Assembly: GCF_030144325.1 (NCBI RefSeq)
Contig: NZ_CP126307.1
Location: 1,736,001-1,800,000 of the forward strand
Reading direction: 5' to 3'
DNA: 64,000 bases
DNA from: Bosea vestrisii
GTDB lineage: Bacteria; Pseudomonadota; Alphaproteobacteria; Rhizobiales; Beijerinckiaceae
Below, piece after piece: positions 46,534 through 55,573 of this stretch. A program made the position numbers and the translations under genes. Positions within the stretch are counted from its first letter, which is position 1; every line of letters begins with the position of its first letter. The notes beneath the pieces were generated by a model, which did no database searches, had not been told where the DNA came from, and saw only the letters and a list, made by a program, of their open reading frames with translations.

Positions 46534-47178
46534 TCACGCGTCGCGGCCGTCGACCTCGAGCTTGAGCGCCTCGACAGCGTCCTTCACCGCGTCGAGCTGC
46601 GGGTAGACCACGAGCGCGCGCCGATAGGCGACCATGGCCCGCTTGTCGTCGCCTTGCTGGCGCAGGATCGTGCCGAGCCCCATCATCGCACCATAGTGGC
46701 GCGGCTCGCGCTTCAGCGTCTCGGCGATGTCGAGCATCGAGCGAATCGGATCGCCCGCGACGAAAAGCGCATTCGCCCGCTGATTCCAGCCCTCGGCCCA
46801 GTCAGGCTCCAGGGTGACGACGCGATCGAGCAGCTCGATCGCCAGCGGCAGTTCGCGCGCCTTCAGCGCCTCCTGCGCCCGGGTCATCAGCAAATCGGCA
46901 GTGTCCGAACCGGAACGGGACCAGCGTCGCTGGATCAGGCTGGCGATGCCTTTCGCCTCTTCCGAGGTTTTCGCCGCGGCGAGTCGCTCGAACAGGCGGT
47001 CGAGCGTAGCAGCCGGGCTACGCGCCGGCGGCGCTTCCGGCAGATTCGGCTTGTCGTCGCGATCGGCATTCGGCACCGCGCCGTCGCGCAGCGGCGCTTC
47101 CTGCGCGAGTGCTCCCGGCGCAACCGCAAGAAGCAACCCCGGAATCAGAGCAAGACGGGCAAGACGAGCGAACCTCAT
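46534..47178 (-). CDS. TPR-repeat periplasmic protein
   Basis: 214-residue protein with a signal peptide ending at ALA (about residue 25, LLAVAPGALA). A Pro-rich segment with PEAPPARSPAATLDRLFERL follows, then tetratricopeptide repeats: ADLLMTRAQEALKARELPLAIELLDRVVTLEPDWAEGWNQRANALF and GAMMGLGTILRQQGDDKRAMVAYRRALVVYP. TPRs mediate protein contacts. The role is unknown. It is 163 bp downstream of rpmJ on the same strand, with a strong terminator between them. Confidence 0.84.
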   Translation of the reverse strand: MRFARLARLALIPGLLLAVAPGALAQEAPLRDGAVPNADRDDKPNLPEAPPARSPAATLDRLFERLAAAKTSEEAKGIASLIQRRWSRSGSDTADLLMTRAQEALKARELPLAIELLDRVVTLEPDWAEGWNQRANALFVAGDPIRSMLDIAETLKREPRHYGAMMGLGTILRQQGDDKRAMVAYRRALVVYPQLDAVKDAVEALKLEVDGRDA

Positions 47179-47256
47179 ATCCCCAAAGTGGGACGGGCGG
47201 GCGTCCGCGTCAATTCACAGGCTGGCGAGATCGCGAGCGGGCGGGAGAAGCGCACG

Positions 47257-47290
47257 CCAAAAAAGCGGGCTGCACCCTGTGCAGCCCGCT
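47257..47290 (-). terminator. Terminator of rpmJ
   Basis: Perfect 12-bp stem AGCGGGCTGCAC / GTGCAGCCCGCT with a 3-nt loop, followed on the minus strand by TTTTTTGG. It begins about 50 nt after the rpmJ stop at 47342 and separates rpmJ from the TPR gene. Confidence 0.9.
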
Positions 47291-47341
47291 CTTCGATCTC
47301 GACAAGGAAGCCTGCAGCGCGGCCAGGGGCCGCGCGAAGCC

Positions 47342-47467
47342 TCAGCCCTGACGCGCCTTGAAACGCTTCTGGACCTTGTTGATGATGTAGACGCGGCCCT
47401 TGCGGCGCACGAGCTGGTTGTCGCGGTGACGGGCACGGAGCGACTTCAGCGAATTGCGGATCTTCAT
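47342..47467 (-). CDS. rpmJ: Ribosomal protein bL36
   Basis: 41-residue ribosomal protein from the ATG at 47467. Sequence starts [19 protein letters not shown] and ends with [11 protein letters not shown]; it is the long, zinc-free alphaproteobacterial form (no CxxC...CxxxxH motif). Too short to be picked up by a 60-codon cut-off. It is followed by a strong terminator. Confidence 0.96.
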   Translation of the reverse strand: MKIRNSLKSLRARHRDNQLVRRKGRVYIINKVQKRFKARQG

Positions 47468-47742
47468 GGTCCGGACTCCCGTCGATCGACCTTTCGGCCA
47501 GATCGGTCAAAACGAAAGGCGCGACGCGAACCGGAACCGGCTCTCATCGAACAAACGACATGCGCGCCTGATGCGATGCCGGCTGTATAAGGATTTTGCG
47601 ACGATTGGCAAGGCCCCGGCGCATATTTCCGGCGCCTTGTACGGCCCGTCATGCTCCCGTCGCAATCGCGTGGCCGCCCTAGCATCCCGGTTGGCGCATA
47701 CCTAGATTGCAGCCGCGGTCGACCTATCAGGGAGTTTTCTCG

Positions 47743-48648
47743 ATGTTCAACGCCAAGTCCCTCCTCGACGCCCTCGTCAACGCCGGCAGCCAGATCGGCG
47801 CCCAGGGGGCTCAGGGTGGCCAGGCCAGCGGCGGCCTTGGTGGCGTGCTCGGCAATCTCGCCCAGCAGGTCCAGCAGGCGGGCGGCCCCGGCGGCCTGAC
47901 CGGCATGGCCGGCCAGATCTTCGGCCAGGCGACGCGGGGCGTGCAGGACGCCGCCCGCAACACCGGCCTGCAGCAGGGCACGACCGACATCGTCGGCCAG
48001 TTCTCCGGCGGCAAGACGCCTGAGCAATTGATCGAGCAGGCCAAGGGCATGCTTGGCGGTAATCAGCTCGGCGCTGGTGCTCTGCTCGGCGGGCTCGGCG
48101 CCCTGATCTTCGGGACCTCAGCCGGCCGCTCGCTCGCTGGCTCGGCCGTAAAGGTCGGTGGGCTCGCTCTCATCGGCGGCCTCGCCTACAAGGCCTATCA
48201 GAACTATCAGGCCGGCAAGCCGCTGCTCGGCGCCGACCAGCAGGCCGTGCTGCCGCCTCCGTCCGGCTCCGGCTTCGAGCCGGAAGCGGCGAGCAATGCC
48301 AGCGCCCTGATCTTCATCCGGGCCATGATCGCCGCCTCTGCTTCCGATGGCCATATCGACGAGACCGAGCGCAACGCAATCCTCGGCGGCCTGCGCGAAG
48401 CCGGGCTCGACGCTGAGGCCAATGAATGGCTCGCCAACGAGCTGGCCAACCCGGCAAGCGTCGATGCGCTGGTCGAGGGCGCCGAGACCCCTGAGCTCGC
48501 CGCGCAGATCTATACTGCGGCCCGCGTCGCCATCAATCCGGACACCCCGGCCGAGAAGGACTTCCTCGCCGGCCTTGCCGGCTCGCTCGGCCTCGATGCC
48601 GAGCTGGTCGCGAACATCGACGCAGCGGCGAGTGCTGCGAAGGTCTGA
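47743..48648 (+). CDS. DUF533 (TerB-like) membrane protein
   Basis: 301 residues from the ATG at 47743 (MFNAKSLLDALVNAG). Residues about 15-110 are Gln/Gly/Ala-rich. A membrane segment with ALLGGLGALIFGTSAGRSLAGSAVKVGGLALIGGLAYKAY follows, and a TerB-like helical C-terminal domain holds SASDGHIDETERNAIL and NPDTPAEKDFLAGLA, where two acidic loops could bind metal. This matches the DUF533 family (YebE in E. coli). Function is not established. Confidence 0.85.
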   Translation: MFNAKSLLDALVNAGSQIGAQGAQGGQASGGLGGVLGNLAQQVQQAGGPGGLTGMAGQIFGQATRGVQDAARNTGLQQGTTDIVGQFSGGKTPEQLIEQAKGMLGGNQLGAGALLGGLGALIFGTSAGRSLAGSAVKVGGLALIGGLAYKAYQNYQAGKPLLGADQQAVLPPPSGSGFEPEAASNASALIFIRAMIAASASDGHIDETERNAILGGLREAGLDAEANEWLANELANPASVDALVEGAETPELAAQIYTAARVAINPDTPAEKDFLAGLAGSLGLDAELVANIDAAASAAKV

Positions 48649-48717
48649 CCTCTGACGCAGGCCCGGAGTGCGCAGGCGCGGATTGACCGCCCGGCGCGCC
48701 CGGCCGACGGATAGGGG

Positions 48718-50031
48718 ATGCGATCACCATCTCCGCATTGGTCGGCGCGCCTGCCGTTCTACTATGGCTGGCTCATCATCGGCATCGCCTTCGTCACCAT
48801 GGCGGTGGCGGTCAGCGCGCGCACGGCCTTCTCGCTGCTGCTGCCTCCATTGATCGATGAGTTCGGCTGGGATCGCGGCCTCGCCTCAGGCGCCTTCTCG
48901 TTCGGCTTCCTGCTCTCGGCCGTGACCAGTACATTCGTCGGCCGCGTCATGGACAGGCATGGCCCGCGCGTCGTGATCGAGACCGGCGTAGCGATGCTGG
49001 CGGCGGGCCTGCTGATCGCGCCCGCGATCAGCACGGCTTGGCATCTCTATCTGACGCTCGGCGTCCTGGTCGGCTGCGGCGCCAATCTAATGGGCTTTGC
49101 AGCGCAATCGCTGTTTCTGCCGAACTGGTTCGTGCGCCGCCGAGCCTTTGCGATCAGCATCGCGTTCTCGGGCGTCGGCGTCGGGGCGCTGCTGCTCCTG
49201 CCCTGGCTGCAATCGATCATTAGCCGTGAAGGCTGGCGCGCGGCCTGCTGGGTGATGGGCCTGATCGTGCTGTTTCTGCTCGGTCCGCTCAATCTGCTGG
49301 TTCGTCGCAGGCCGCAGGATTTGGGCCTGCTCCCGGACGGCGAGACCGGCTCGGCTCCGGCCGGCGCAGCGCGCAATGCGGCCGCGGTGGTCGACAAAGC
49401 CTGGGTCGCAGTCGAATGGACGCTGGCACGAGCGCTGCGCACGACGCGCTTCTGGTGGATCATGCTCGGCTATTTCTGCGCGCTGGTCGCCTGGTATGCC
49501 GTACAGGTCCACCAGACCAAGTACCTGATCGAGGTCGGCTTTTCCCCGCTGACCGCGGCCTGGGCGCTGGGGCTGGTCAGCGCCGTCGCCATCCCCGGTC
49601 AGATCGGTCTCGGTGCCCTGTCCGATCGCATCGGCCGGGAATGGATCTGGATGGTGGGCTGCCTGGGCTTCGCCATCTGCTACGGCGCGCTGATCGCGCT
49701 CGAGCACCAACCGTCGCCCGTGCTGCTTTATGTGATGGTGATCGCGCAGGGCTTTCTGGGCTACGCGCTGGCCTCGGTGATGGGCGCGATCGTCGTCGAG
49801 ATTTTCGAGGGGCCGCATTTCGGCGCGATCTTCGGAACGGTCACGGTGGCGCTGCTCGGCGGCGGCGCCGCCGGCCCGTGGCTGGCCGGCGCGATTCACG
49901 ATGCCACCGGCAGCTATCGCCTGGCCTTCCTCTTGGCGATCGTCTGCTGCCTCATCTCGGCGGCGGCGATCTGGCTGGCGGCGCCGCGAAAGGTGCGGCT
50001 CGTGCCGGGGCGTGTCCGGCCTGCCACCTGA
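48718..50031 (+). CDS. MFS transporter (OFA-like)
   Basis: 437-residue permease with twelve predicted membrane helices and a central loop around residues 200-230 (LVRRRPQDLGLL). The cytoplasmic loop 2-3 motif is FVGRVMDRHGPRVV, close to the MFS signature. The pattern of the first helix (FYYGWLIIGIAFVTMAVAVSARTAFSLLLPPL) resembles oxalate/formate-type and monocarboxylate transporters. Substrate unknown. Confidence 0.88.
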   Translation: MRSPSPHWSARLPFYYGWLIIGIAFVTMAVAVSARTAFSLLLPPLIDEFGWDRGLASGAFSFGFLLSAVTSTFVGRVMDRHGPRVVIETGVAMLAAGLLIAPAISTAWHLYLTLGVLVGCGANLMGFAAQSLFLPNWFVRRRAFAISIAFSGVGVGALLLLPWLQSIISREGWRAACWVMGLIVLFLLGPLNLLVRRRPQDLGLLPDGETGSAPAGAARNAAAVVDKAWVAVEWTLARALRTTRFWWIMLGYFCALVAWYAVQVHQTKYLIEVGFSPLTAAWALGLVSAVAIPGQIGLGALSDRIGREWIWMVGCLGFAICYGALIALEHQPSPVLLYVMVIAQGFLGYALASVMGAIVVEIFEGPHFGAIFGTVTVALLGGGAAGPWLAGAIHDATGSYRLAFLLAIVCCLISAAAIWLAAPRKVRLVPGRVRPAT

Positions 50032-50051
50032 GCAGCGAGACGAGTCGATGA

Positions 50052-50384
50052 TCAGGGCGCGCGTCTGACGCCCTGATCATCCTCGAACACCGGCCGGAAG
50101 AAGCTGCGCTCATAGCTGATGATGAAACGGTGCTTCTCGTTCTCCGCGACCACCGACAGGCACTCGGCATCCTTGAACGAGGCCTCGCGATAGGTCTCGT
50201 ATGCGGCGAACGACGGAAAGCTGAACATCGCCAGCGCCACGTTCGACGTGCCTTCCGACGGCATGAAATAGCCGTGGTGCTTGCCGCCGAACCTCTCGAC
50301 CAGCCGGATCCAGGCCTTGCCATAGGCCTCGAAGGCCGGGAGCTGATAGGGGTCGACGATGTAACGCAGATGGCAGGTGATCAT
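50052..50384 (-). CDS. NIPSNAP family protein
   Basis: 110-residue protein from the ATG at 50384 (MITCHLRYIVDPYQLPAFEAYG), 2 nt after the stop of the aminotransferase gene on the same strand. Alpha/beta ferredoxin-like dimer fold of the NIPSNAP/DUF1330-type, with GKHHGYFMPSEGTSNVALAMFSFPSFAAYETYR. Bacterial members occur beside catabolic genes; the function is not known. The frame is open much further upstream but is antisense-like there. Confidence 0.84.
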   Translation of the reverse strand: MITCHLRYIVDPYQLPAFEAYGKAWIRLVERFGGKHHGYFMPSEGTSNVALAMFSFPSFAAYETYREASFKDAECLSVVAENEKHRFIISYERSFFRPVFEDDQGVRRAP

Positions 50385-50386
50385 CC

Positions 50387-51571
50387 TCAGGCCGCCTTCG
50401 CGTTCTTGAGGAACTCGCCCATCCGCCCGAGCGCCCGCTCGATATTCTCCAGCGAGTTGGCGTAGGAGAGCCGGATATAACCTTCGCCATGGACGCCGAA
50501 ATCCGGCCCGCCGATGGTGGCGACGCCGGCATCTTCCAGCAGGGCCGAGGCCAGCTTCTTCGCCTTCCAGCCGGTCTGCGACACGTTCGGGAAGGCATAG
50601 AACGCTCCCTTTGGCACGATGCATGAGACGCCGGGCAGGCCGTTCAGCCCGGCGACCACCGCCTTCCGGCGCCGGTCGAACTCCGCCAGCATCATCGCGA
50701 CCGCATCCTGCGGGCCGGTCAGCGCCGCGAGCCCCGCCCATTGCGCCGGCGCGTTGACGCAGGAATGCGAGTTCACCGCGAGCTTGCGGGCGTTGTCGTA
50801 GAGCGGCTTCGGCCAGACCGAGAAGCCCATGCGCCAACCAGTCATGGCGTAGGTCTTCGACCAGCCATTGAGCAGGATGAGGCGGTCGCGGATCTCGGGA
50901 TAGCTCAAGAGGCAGACATGCTTTTCGCCGTCATAGAGCATCTGGTCGTAGATCTCGTCCGACATGACAGCGACATCGGGGAAGCGGGCGAGGCCGGCGA
51001 CGAGCTTGTCGACCTCGGCCTTGGGCGTGACGCCGCCGGTCGGGTTCGCTGGCGAGTTGACGATCAGCAGCCGCGTCTTCGGCGTGATCAGCGCCAGCGT
51101 CTCCTCGGCCGAGAAGGCAAAGCCGTTCTCCTCGCGGATCGGCACCGGGATCGGCGTCGCACCGGTGTACTCGATCATCGAGCGGTAGATCGGAAAGCCC
51201 GGGTCGGGATAGAGGATCTCGGCGCCGGGCTCGCCGAACATCAGGATCGCCATGAACATGGTGACCTTGCCGCCCGGCACGATCATCACCTCCTCCGGCG
51301 AGACGTCGACCTGGAAGCGCTTGTGCAGGTCGGCCGCCACCGCCTCGCGCAAGGGCAGAATGCCGTTGGCCGGGGTGTAGCCGTGATGGCCGTCGCGCAG
51401 CGCCTTCACCGCCGCCTCGACGATGTGCTCCGGCGTCGGAAAGTCCGGCTGGCCGATGCCGAGATTGATGATGTCCTTGCCCTGGCGTTGCAATTCGGTC
51501 GCCCGGGCGAGCACGGCGAAAGCGTTTTCCTCACCGATGCGGCCGAAGGAGGGAACGACTTGAAGCGTCAT
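50387..51571 (-). CDS. PLP-dependent class I/II aminotransferase
   Basis: 394-residue fold-type I aminotransferase of the AAT-I group. Motifs: [43 protein letters not shown], the PLP-lysine site [15 protein letters not shown], and the C-terminal [15 protein letters not shown]. It resembles bacterial aspartate/aromatic aminotransferases of the AspC2 type. The donor is not predictable. Divergent from the dehydratase gene across a promoter region rich in palindromes, and probably part of the catabolic locus. Confidence 0.88.
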   Translation of the reverse strand: MTLQVVPSFGRIGEENAFAVLARATELQRQGKDIINLGIGQPDFPTPEHIVEAAVKALRDGHHGYTPANGILPLREAVAADLHKRFQVDVSPEEVMIVPGGKVTMFMAILMFGEPGAEILYPDPGFPIYRSMIEYTGATPIPVPIREENGFAFSAEETLALITPKTRLLIVNSPANPTGGVTPKAEVDKLVAGLARFPDVAVMSDEIYDQMLYDGEKHVCLLSYPEIRDRLILLNGWSKTYAMTGWRMGFSVWPKPLYDNARKLAVNSHSCVNAPAQWAGLAALTGPQDAVAMMLAEFDRRRKAVVAGLNGLPGVSCIVPKGAFYAFPNVSQTGWKAKKLASALLEDAGVATIGGPDFGVHGEGYIRLSYANSLENIERALGRMGEFLKNAKAA

Positions 51572-51667
51572 GGCGGTTTCCTCTTCGCTCGCGGTCGGTC
51601 TGCGCGCCGCCGCGACGTCTCAAACCTGTCTTGGCCGCAAAGCCGGCAGCCGCGCAAGTGCGCCTCT

Positions 51668-51693
51668 TGCGTCCCGGTCCGGACAGGGACGCA
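51668..51693. promoter_or_regulatory. Long near-perfect dyad in a divergent promoter region
   Basis: A 26-bp dyad whose outer arms are TGCGTCCC (51668-51675) and GGGACGCA (51686-51693) and whose centre is GTCCGGAC; 24 of 26 positions are symmetric. It lies in the 339-bp gap between the minus-strand aminotransferase and the plus-strand dehydratase. No gene is apparent in this gap. Role unknown; it could be an operator or a hairpin in the leader of either transcript. Confidence 0.5.
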
Positions 51694-51776
51694 TTTGGAA
51701 CACTTGCAAACTGCGCCGCGGCGACCTTTGCTGGCGCAGGCGCCCTCCAAGCGATTGGCACGGCGCCTCAAGTCGT

Positions 51777-51791
51777 TGTATGCAGCATACA
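51777..51791. promoter_or_regulatory. FadR/GntR-type operator candidate
   Basis: TGTATGCAGCATACA is a perfect 15-bp palindrome. Such GTATnn...AnATAC dyads are typical of FCD-domain GntR regulators. It is in the same divergent promoter region and is similar to the GTATGA sites at 54375, 61532 and 62391 around the GntR gene. Confidence 0.6.
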
Positions 51792-51844
51792 GCGATTGCG
51801 GCAAGCGCCCTTGCCGTTCTGCCGCGGCCGGCATGACCTGTCGG

Positions 51845-51859
51845 TCAAATCGATTTAAA
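51845..51859. promoter_or_regulatory. LacI-like CGATT site 1
   Basis: TCAAATCGATTTAAA contains the palindrome AAATCGATTT (51847-51856), of the AAAnCGnTTT type bound by LacI-family regulators. It lies 52 bp upstream of the dehydratase ATG at 51911. Nearly the same sequence is found before the genes at 54411 and 61364. Confidence 0.55.
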
Positions 51860-51910
51860 GACGATGCCGAAGCGGCGCGAAGCCGCCCGGGCGCGAGAGG
51901 GGATGACGGG

Positions 51911-53749
51911 ATGGCCAAGACGCCGAGCAGCAAGACGCCGAACGGCAAGAAGCCGGTGCGGAAGATCAAGCCGGAGCAGCTGCGCTCCAAGGCCTGGTTC
52001 GACAACCCGGCCAATGCCGACATGACCGCGCTCTATATCGAGCGGACCATGAATTTCGGCCTGTCGCGCGAGGAGTTGCAGTCGGGCCGCCCGATCATCG
52101 GCATCGCCCAGACCGGCTCCGACATCGCCCCCTGCAACCGCCATCATCTCGAGCTCGCCCATCGCGTCCGGGACGGCATCCGCGAGATGGGCGGCGTGCC
52201 CTTCGAGTTCCCGATCCATCCGATCCAGGAAACCTGCAAGCGGCCGACCGCCTCGCTCGATCGCAACCTGCAGTACCTCTCGCTGGTCGAGATCCTCTAC
52301 GGCTACCCGATCGACGGCGTCGTGCTGACGACCGGCTGCGACAAGACCACGCCGGCGCAGATCATGGCGGCAGCGACCGTCGACATCCCGGCGATCGCCC
52401 TGCCGGGCGGGCCGATGCTGAACGGCTCCTTCCGCGGCGAGCGCACCGGCTCGGGCACGATCGTCTGGAAGGCGCGCCAGATGATGGCGGCCGGCGAAAT
52501 CGACTATCGCGGCTTCGTCGACCTTGTTGCATCGTCCGCGCCATCCGCGGGTCACTGCAACACTATGGGCACGGCCTCGACCATGAACGCGCTGGCCGAG
52601 GCGATGGGCATGACATTGCCCGGCGCCGCCGCGATTCCGGCGCCCTATCGTGACCGCTACGAGATGGCCTATCTCACCGGCCGCCGCATCGTCGAGATGG
52701 TCTGGGAGAACCTGATCCCCTCGAAGATCCTGACGCGCGAAGCCTTCGAGAACACCATCGTCATCAACTCGGCGATCGGCGGCTCGACCAATGCGCCGGT
52801 CCACGTCAACGCCATCGCCAAGCATATCGGCGTCAAGCTCGACAATGAGGACTGGACCAAGATCGGCTACGACACGCCGCTGCTGGTCAACATGCAGCCG
52901 GCCGGCGAGTATCTCGGCGAGGATTATTACCGCGCCGGCGGCCTGCCTTCCGTGATCGCCGAGCTGATCGCCAAGGGCCGGCTCAAGCCCGCGATCACCG
53001 CCAACGGCAAGACTCATATCGAAAACTGCGAGGGCGCTTTCACCGGCGACCGCAAGGTCATCAAGGCCTATGACGAGCCGATGAAGAAGGAGGCTGGGTT
53101 CCTCAACCTCTCCGGCAACCTGTTCGACTCGGCGATCATGAAGACCTCGGTGATCACGCCGGAATTCCGCCAGCGCTATCTCGAGAATCCGAAGGATCTG
53201 ATGGCCTTCGAGGGCAAGGCCGTCGTCTTCGACGGGCCGGAAGACTATCACCACCGCATCGACGATCCCGCGCTCGGGATCGACGAGCACACCGTGCTGT
53301 TCATCCGCGGCGTCGGCCCGGTCGGCTATCCCGGCGCGGCCGAGGTGGTGAACATGCGGCCGCCGGATTACCTGATCAAGAAGGGCGTCACCGCGCTTGC
53401 CTGCGTCGGCGACGGCCGCCAGTCCGGCACCTCGGGCTCGCCCTCGATCCTCAACGCCTCGCCGGAAGCGGCGACCGGCGGCGGCCTCGCGCTGCTCAAG
53501 ACCGGCGACAAGGTCCGCATCGACCTGAAGAAGCGCACAGCCAACATGCTGATCTCGGACGAAGAGCTGGAGAAGCGTCGCGCCGCACTCAAGGCTGCCG
53601 GCGGCTACAAATATCCGAAGAGCCAGACCCCCTGGCAGGAAATCCAGCGCAAGATCGTCGACGAGCTCTCCGAGGGCATGGTGCTGAAGCCGGCGGTCAA
53701 GTACCAGAAGATCCACAAGAAATTCGGCATCCCGCGCGACAATCACTGA
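51911..53749 (+). CDS. IlvD/Edd family dehydratase, xylonate-dehydratase-like
   Basis: 612-residue dehydratase of the dihydroxy-acid dehydratase/6-phosphogluconate dehydratase superfamily. The cysteines expected to bind the iron-sulfur cluster are C75 (IAPCNRHH), C143 (TTGCDKTTP) and C216 (AGHCNTMG). Long blocks such as [19 protein letters not shown] and [15 protein letters not shown] follow the XylD pattern, which dehydrates D-xylonate to 2-keto-3-deoxy acid. It starts at ATG 51911; the frame upstream is open, but not plausible. It leads a plus-strand run of sugar-acid genes. The true sugar acid is not certain. Confidence 0.87.
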   Translation: MAKTPSSKTPNGKKPVRKIKPEQLRSKAWFDNPANADMTALYIERTMNFGLSREELQSGRPIIGIAQTGSDIAPCNRHHLELAHRVRDGIREMGGVPFEFPIHPIQETCKRPTASLDRNLQYLSLVEILYGYPIDGVVLTTGCDKTTPAQIMAAATVDIPAIALPGGPMLNGSFRGERTGSGTIVWKARQMMAAGEIDYRGFVDLVASSAPSAGHCNTMGTASTMNALAEAMGMTLPGAAAIPAPYRDRYEMAYLTGRRIVEMVWENLIPSKILTREAFENTIVINSAIGGSTNAPVHVNAIAKHIGVKLDNEDWTKIGYDTPLLVNMQPAGEYLGEDYYRAGGLPSVIAELIAKGRLKPAITANGKTHIENCEGAFTGDRKVIKAYDEPMKKEAGFLNLSGNLFDSAIMKTSVITPEFRQRYLENPKDLMAFEGKAVVFDGPEDYHHRIDDPALGIDEHTVLFIRGVGPVGYPGAAEVVNMRPPDYLIKKGVTALACVGDGRQSGTSGSPSILNASPEAATGGGLALLKTGDKVRIDLKKRTANMLISDEELEKRRAALKAAGGYKYPKSQTPWQEIQRKIVDELSEGMVLKPAVKYQKIHKKFGIPRDNH

Positions 53750-53771
53750 GCGGCTCCAACTGCTCTTTCGG

Positions 53772-53990
53772 ATGCCGTTCGGCGTCTTCGACATCGCCCT
53801 GGCAGCGCTCGCCGCGCTGCTGGGTGGCCTCGCCGGCCGGCAGCTCGCGCTGCGCCGGCGGCTGGCCCTTCCCCTCGCGGCAGCGATTGGCGCCGTCGCG
53901 GGACTTGCGGCGGCGTCGCTGCTCGGCAGCTATTTCGGCTCGGTCTTGGTTGGGCTTCTCGTGCTGGCGATCTTCGTGTTCCATCTCTGA
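53772..53990 (+). CDS. Small two-helix membrane protein 1
   Basis: 72 residues with two hydrophobic helices (IALAALAALLGGLAGRQLAL, AAAIGAVAGLAAASLLGSYF and a third hydrophobic C-terminal run). No named family recognised. It follows the dehydratase stop by 22 bp, and 30 bp later comes a second small membrane protein. No clear Shine-Dalgarno; it could also be a chance frame, but its composition and position suggest a real gene. Confidence 0.5.
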   Translation: MPFGVFDIALAALAALLGGLAGRQLALRRRLALPLAAAIGAVAGLAAASLLGSYFGSVLVGLLVLAIFVFHL

Positions 53991-54020
53991 CGGACCGTTT
54001 CACGTCTTTCGACGGAGGAC

Positions 54021-54284
54021 ATGATGGATTCGCTGGCGGAGTTGGCCGGCATGGATCGGCAGATGCTGACGCTCGCCGGCCTGCTGGCGGTCGTCGGCGC
54101 GCTGCTCGGAGGTGCGCTTGCCCATTGGTTCCGCGGGCGCGGCATGATCGCGACCGGAGCTATCATTGGCGCGATCCTGCTGCCGCTCACGGCGATCGCC
54201 TATATGGTCCATTTCGGCGTGATCGTCGTCGCCATCGTCCTGCTCGTGATCCTCGGCGGACTGGCCAACCTTCTTGGCGGCTGA
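54021..54284 (+). CDS. Small membrane protein 2
   Basis: 87 residues with hydrophobic helices (LTLAGLLAVVGALLGGALAHWF, GMIATGAIIGAILLPLTAIA, MVHFGVIVVAIVLLVILGGL). A good Shine-Dalgarno GGAGG lies 7 nt before the ATG at 54021, so translation is likely. It is similar in style to the preceding small protein. Function unknown. Confidence 0.65.
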   Translation: MMDSLAELAGMDRQMLTLAGLLAVVGALLGGALAHWFRGRGMIATGAIIGAILLPLTAIAYMVHFGVIVVAIVLLVILGGLANLLGG

Positions 54285-54374
54285 AACCCAGCGAACGGCG
54301 GCATTCCCGCTGCGCATCGCCGCTCGCCGGCCAGTGCGTACGAACGGGGCTGACAAATCGCTCGCCGAGCGACA

Positions 54375-54380
54375 GTATGA
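54375..54380. promoter_or_regulatory. GTATGA element upstream of the PEP-mutase-like gene
   Basis: CAGTATGACG carries GTATGA at 54375-54380, 31 bp before the ATG at 54411. It is the weakest of four GTATG sites in the locus because it has no second half. Listed because the same hexamer flanks the GntR gene. Confidence 0.3.
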
Positions 54381-54395
54381 CGCCCCTGAGCTCAT

Positions 54396-54410
54396 TTGAA
54401 ACGATTTAAA
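54396..54410. promoter_or_regulatory. LacI-like CGATT site 2
   Basis: TTGAAACGATTTAAA abuts the ATG at 54411 and so leaves no room for a Shine-Dalgarno there. It is near-identical to site 1 at 51845. A wider, imperfect dyad runs from CATTT (54393-54397) to AAATG (54409-54413). It may act as operator over a leaderless start, or mark a later true start; both are inference. Confidence 0.45.
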
Positions 54411-55250
54411 ATGACTTACAGCCCGCAAGTCGACGCGTTTCGCAAACTTCACGAATCCGGCTGCTTCGTCATGCCGAACCCCTGGGATGAGGGCTCGGCC
54501 CGCTGGCTGCGCGGCCAGGGCTTCAGGGCGTTGGCCTCGACCAGCGCCGGCTTCGCCTTCACGCAGGCGCGTGCCGACCAGGACGTGCCGCGCGACATGA
54601 TGCTGGCGCATCTGTCGGAGCTGGTGAAGGCGGTCCCGGACTTGCCCGTCAACGCCGATTTCGAGAACGGCTATGCGGACACGCCGGATGGCGTCGCCGC
54701 CAACGTCAAGCTCTGCATCGCGACCGGTGTCGCCGGCCTCTCGATCGAGGACGCGACCGGACGTGCAGGCGAGACGCTCTACCCGTTCGAGCTTGCCGTC
54801 GAACGCATCAAGGCAGCGCGCCGCGCCGTGGACGAGACTGGTTCCGGCGTGCTGCTGACCGCCCGCGCCGAGTGCTTCCTGACGGGCCATCCCGAGCCGC
54901 TGAAGGAGGCAGTCCGCCGGATCGAGGCCTTTGCCGAGGCAGGAGCCGACGTGCTCTATGCCCCCGGCCCCAGGACTGCCGCCGACATCGCGGCAATCGT
55001 CGCAGCCGCCGGCGGCAAGCCGGTCAACGCTCTGGTCTATGGCGATTTCGGTCTCAGCGTGTCCGACATCGCCGCCGCCGGAGCTCGCCGCATCTCGATC
55101 GGAGGTGCCTTGGCGCGGGCCGCCTGGGCCGCCTTCATAGAGGCGACGCGCCTGATCAAGGACGAAGGCAGCTTCAAGGGCTTCGCCGGCAACGGCCCCT
55201 CGGCCCCGCTCAATCCGTTCTTCCGCGACGATCTGAAGGGGCGCTCGTGA
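54411..55250 (+). CDS. Isocitrate lyase/phosphoenolpyruvate mutase family protein
   Basis: 279-residue enzyme of the PEP mutase/2-methylisocitrate lyase superfamily (TIM-barrel, Mg2+-dependent C-C or P-C lyase). The family blocks are ALASTSAGFAFTQARADQDVPRD, PVNADFENGYADTPDGVAANVKLC, and the catalytic-loop region LTARAECFLTGHPEPL where the classic KKCGH is absent. It is therefore the YkoY/oxaloacetate-decarboxylase-like subgroup rather than true isocitrate lyase. No Shine-Dalgarno precedes the ATG at 54411. The stop overlaps the next gene (GTGA at 55247). Confidence 0.83.
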   Translation: MTYSPQVDAFRKLHESGCFVMPNPWDEGSARWLRGQGFRALASTSAGFAFTQARADQDVPRDMMLAHLSELVKAVPDLPVNADFENGYADTPDGVAANVKLCIATGVAGLSIEDATGRAGETLYPFELAVERIKAARRAVDETGSGVLLTARAECFLTGHPEPLKEAVRRIEAFAEAGADVLYAPGPRTAADIAAIVAAAGGKPVNALVYGDFGLSVSDIAAAGARRISIGGALARAAWAAFIEATRLIKDEGSFKGFAGNGPSAPLNPFFRDDLKGRS

Positions 55251-55573
55251 GCGGGCAGCTTCTCATCGTCCCGGAATGGCTCGGCAAGAGCGGGCTTTGG
55301 CTGATCGACGCCAAAGGAAAGCGCAAGCCGGTCGATGCCGAGGATGTCGGCCTGTCTGACAATCTCGCCGACCGGCTGGAGAGTTGGATGGACGTCTTCG
55401 ACGCCATCTACGACGAGGCCGACGAGGCAGCCTCCGATTTCGCTGGCGAAGTCGAACGGCTCGCCTGGGAAACGGAAGGCGCCGCTCTGGCCGACGCGAT
55501 CGCCAAAGAACTCGGCCCGGGCTGGCAGATCAGCCACGACTTCACCGCCTGGCGCAGGACGATCAAGGCATGA
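55247..55573 (+). CDS. Hypothetical protein
   Basis: 108 residues from GTG 55247, overlapping the stop of the PEP-mutase-like gene. Translated as MSGQLLIVPEWLGKSGLWLID at the start, it is acidic with no signal or membrane segment and no recognised domain. Translational coupling on both sides (GTGA before, ATGA after at 55570) makes it a real gene in a tight operon. Confidence 0.72.
   Translation: MSGQLLIVPEWLGKSGLWLIDAKGKRKPVDAEDVGLSDNLADRLESWMDVFDAIYDEADEAASDFAGEVERLAWETEGAALADAIAKELGPGWQISHDFTAWRRTIKA

Noticed and set aside
50741..51910. Upstream extension of the dehydratase frame
   Set aside because: It is antisense to the aminotransferase; the dehydratase begins at 51911.
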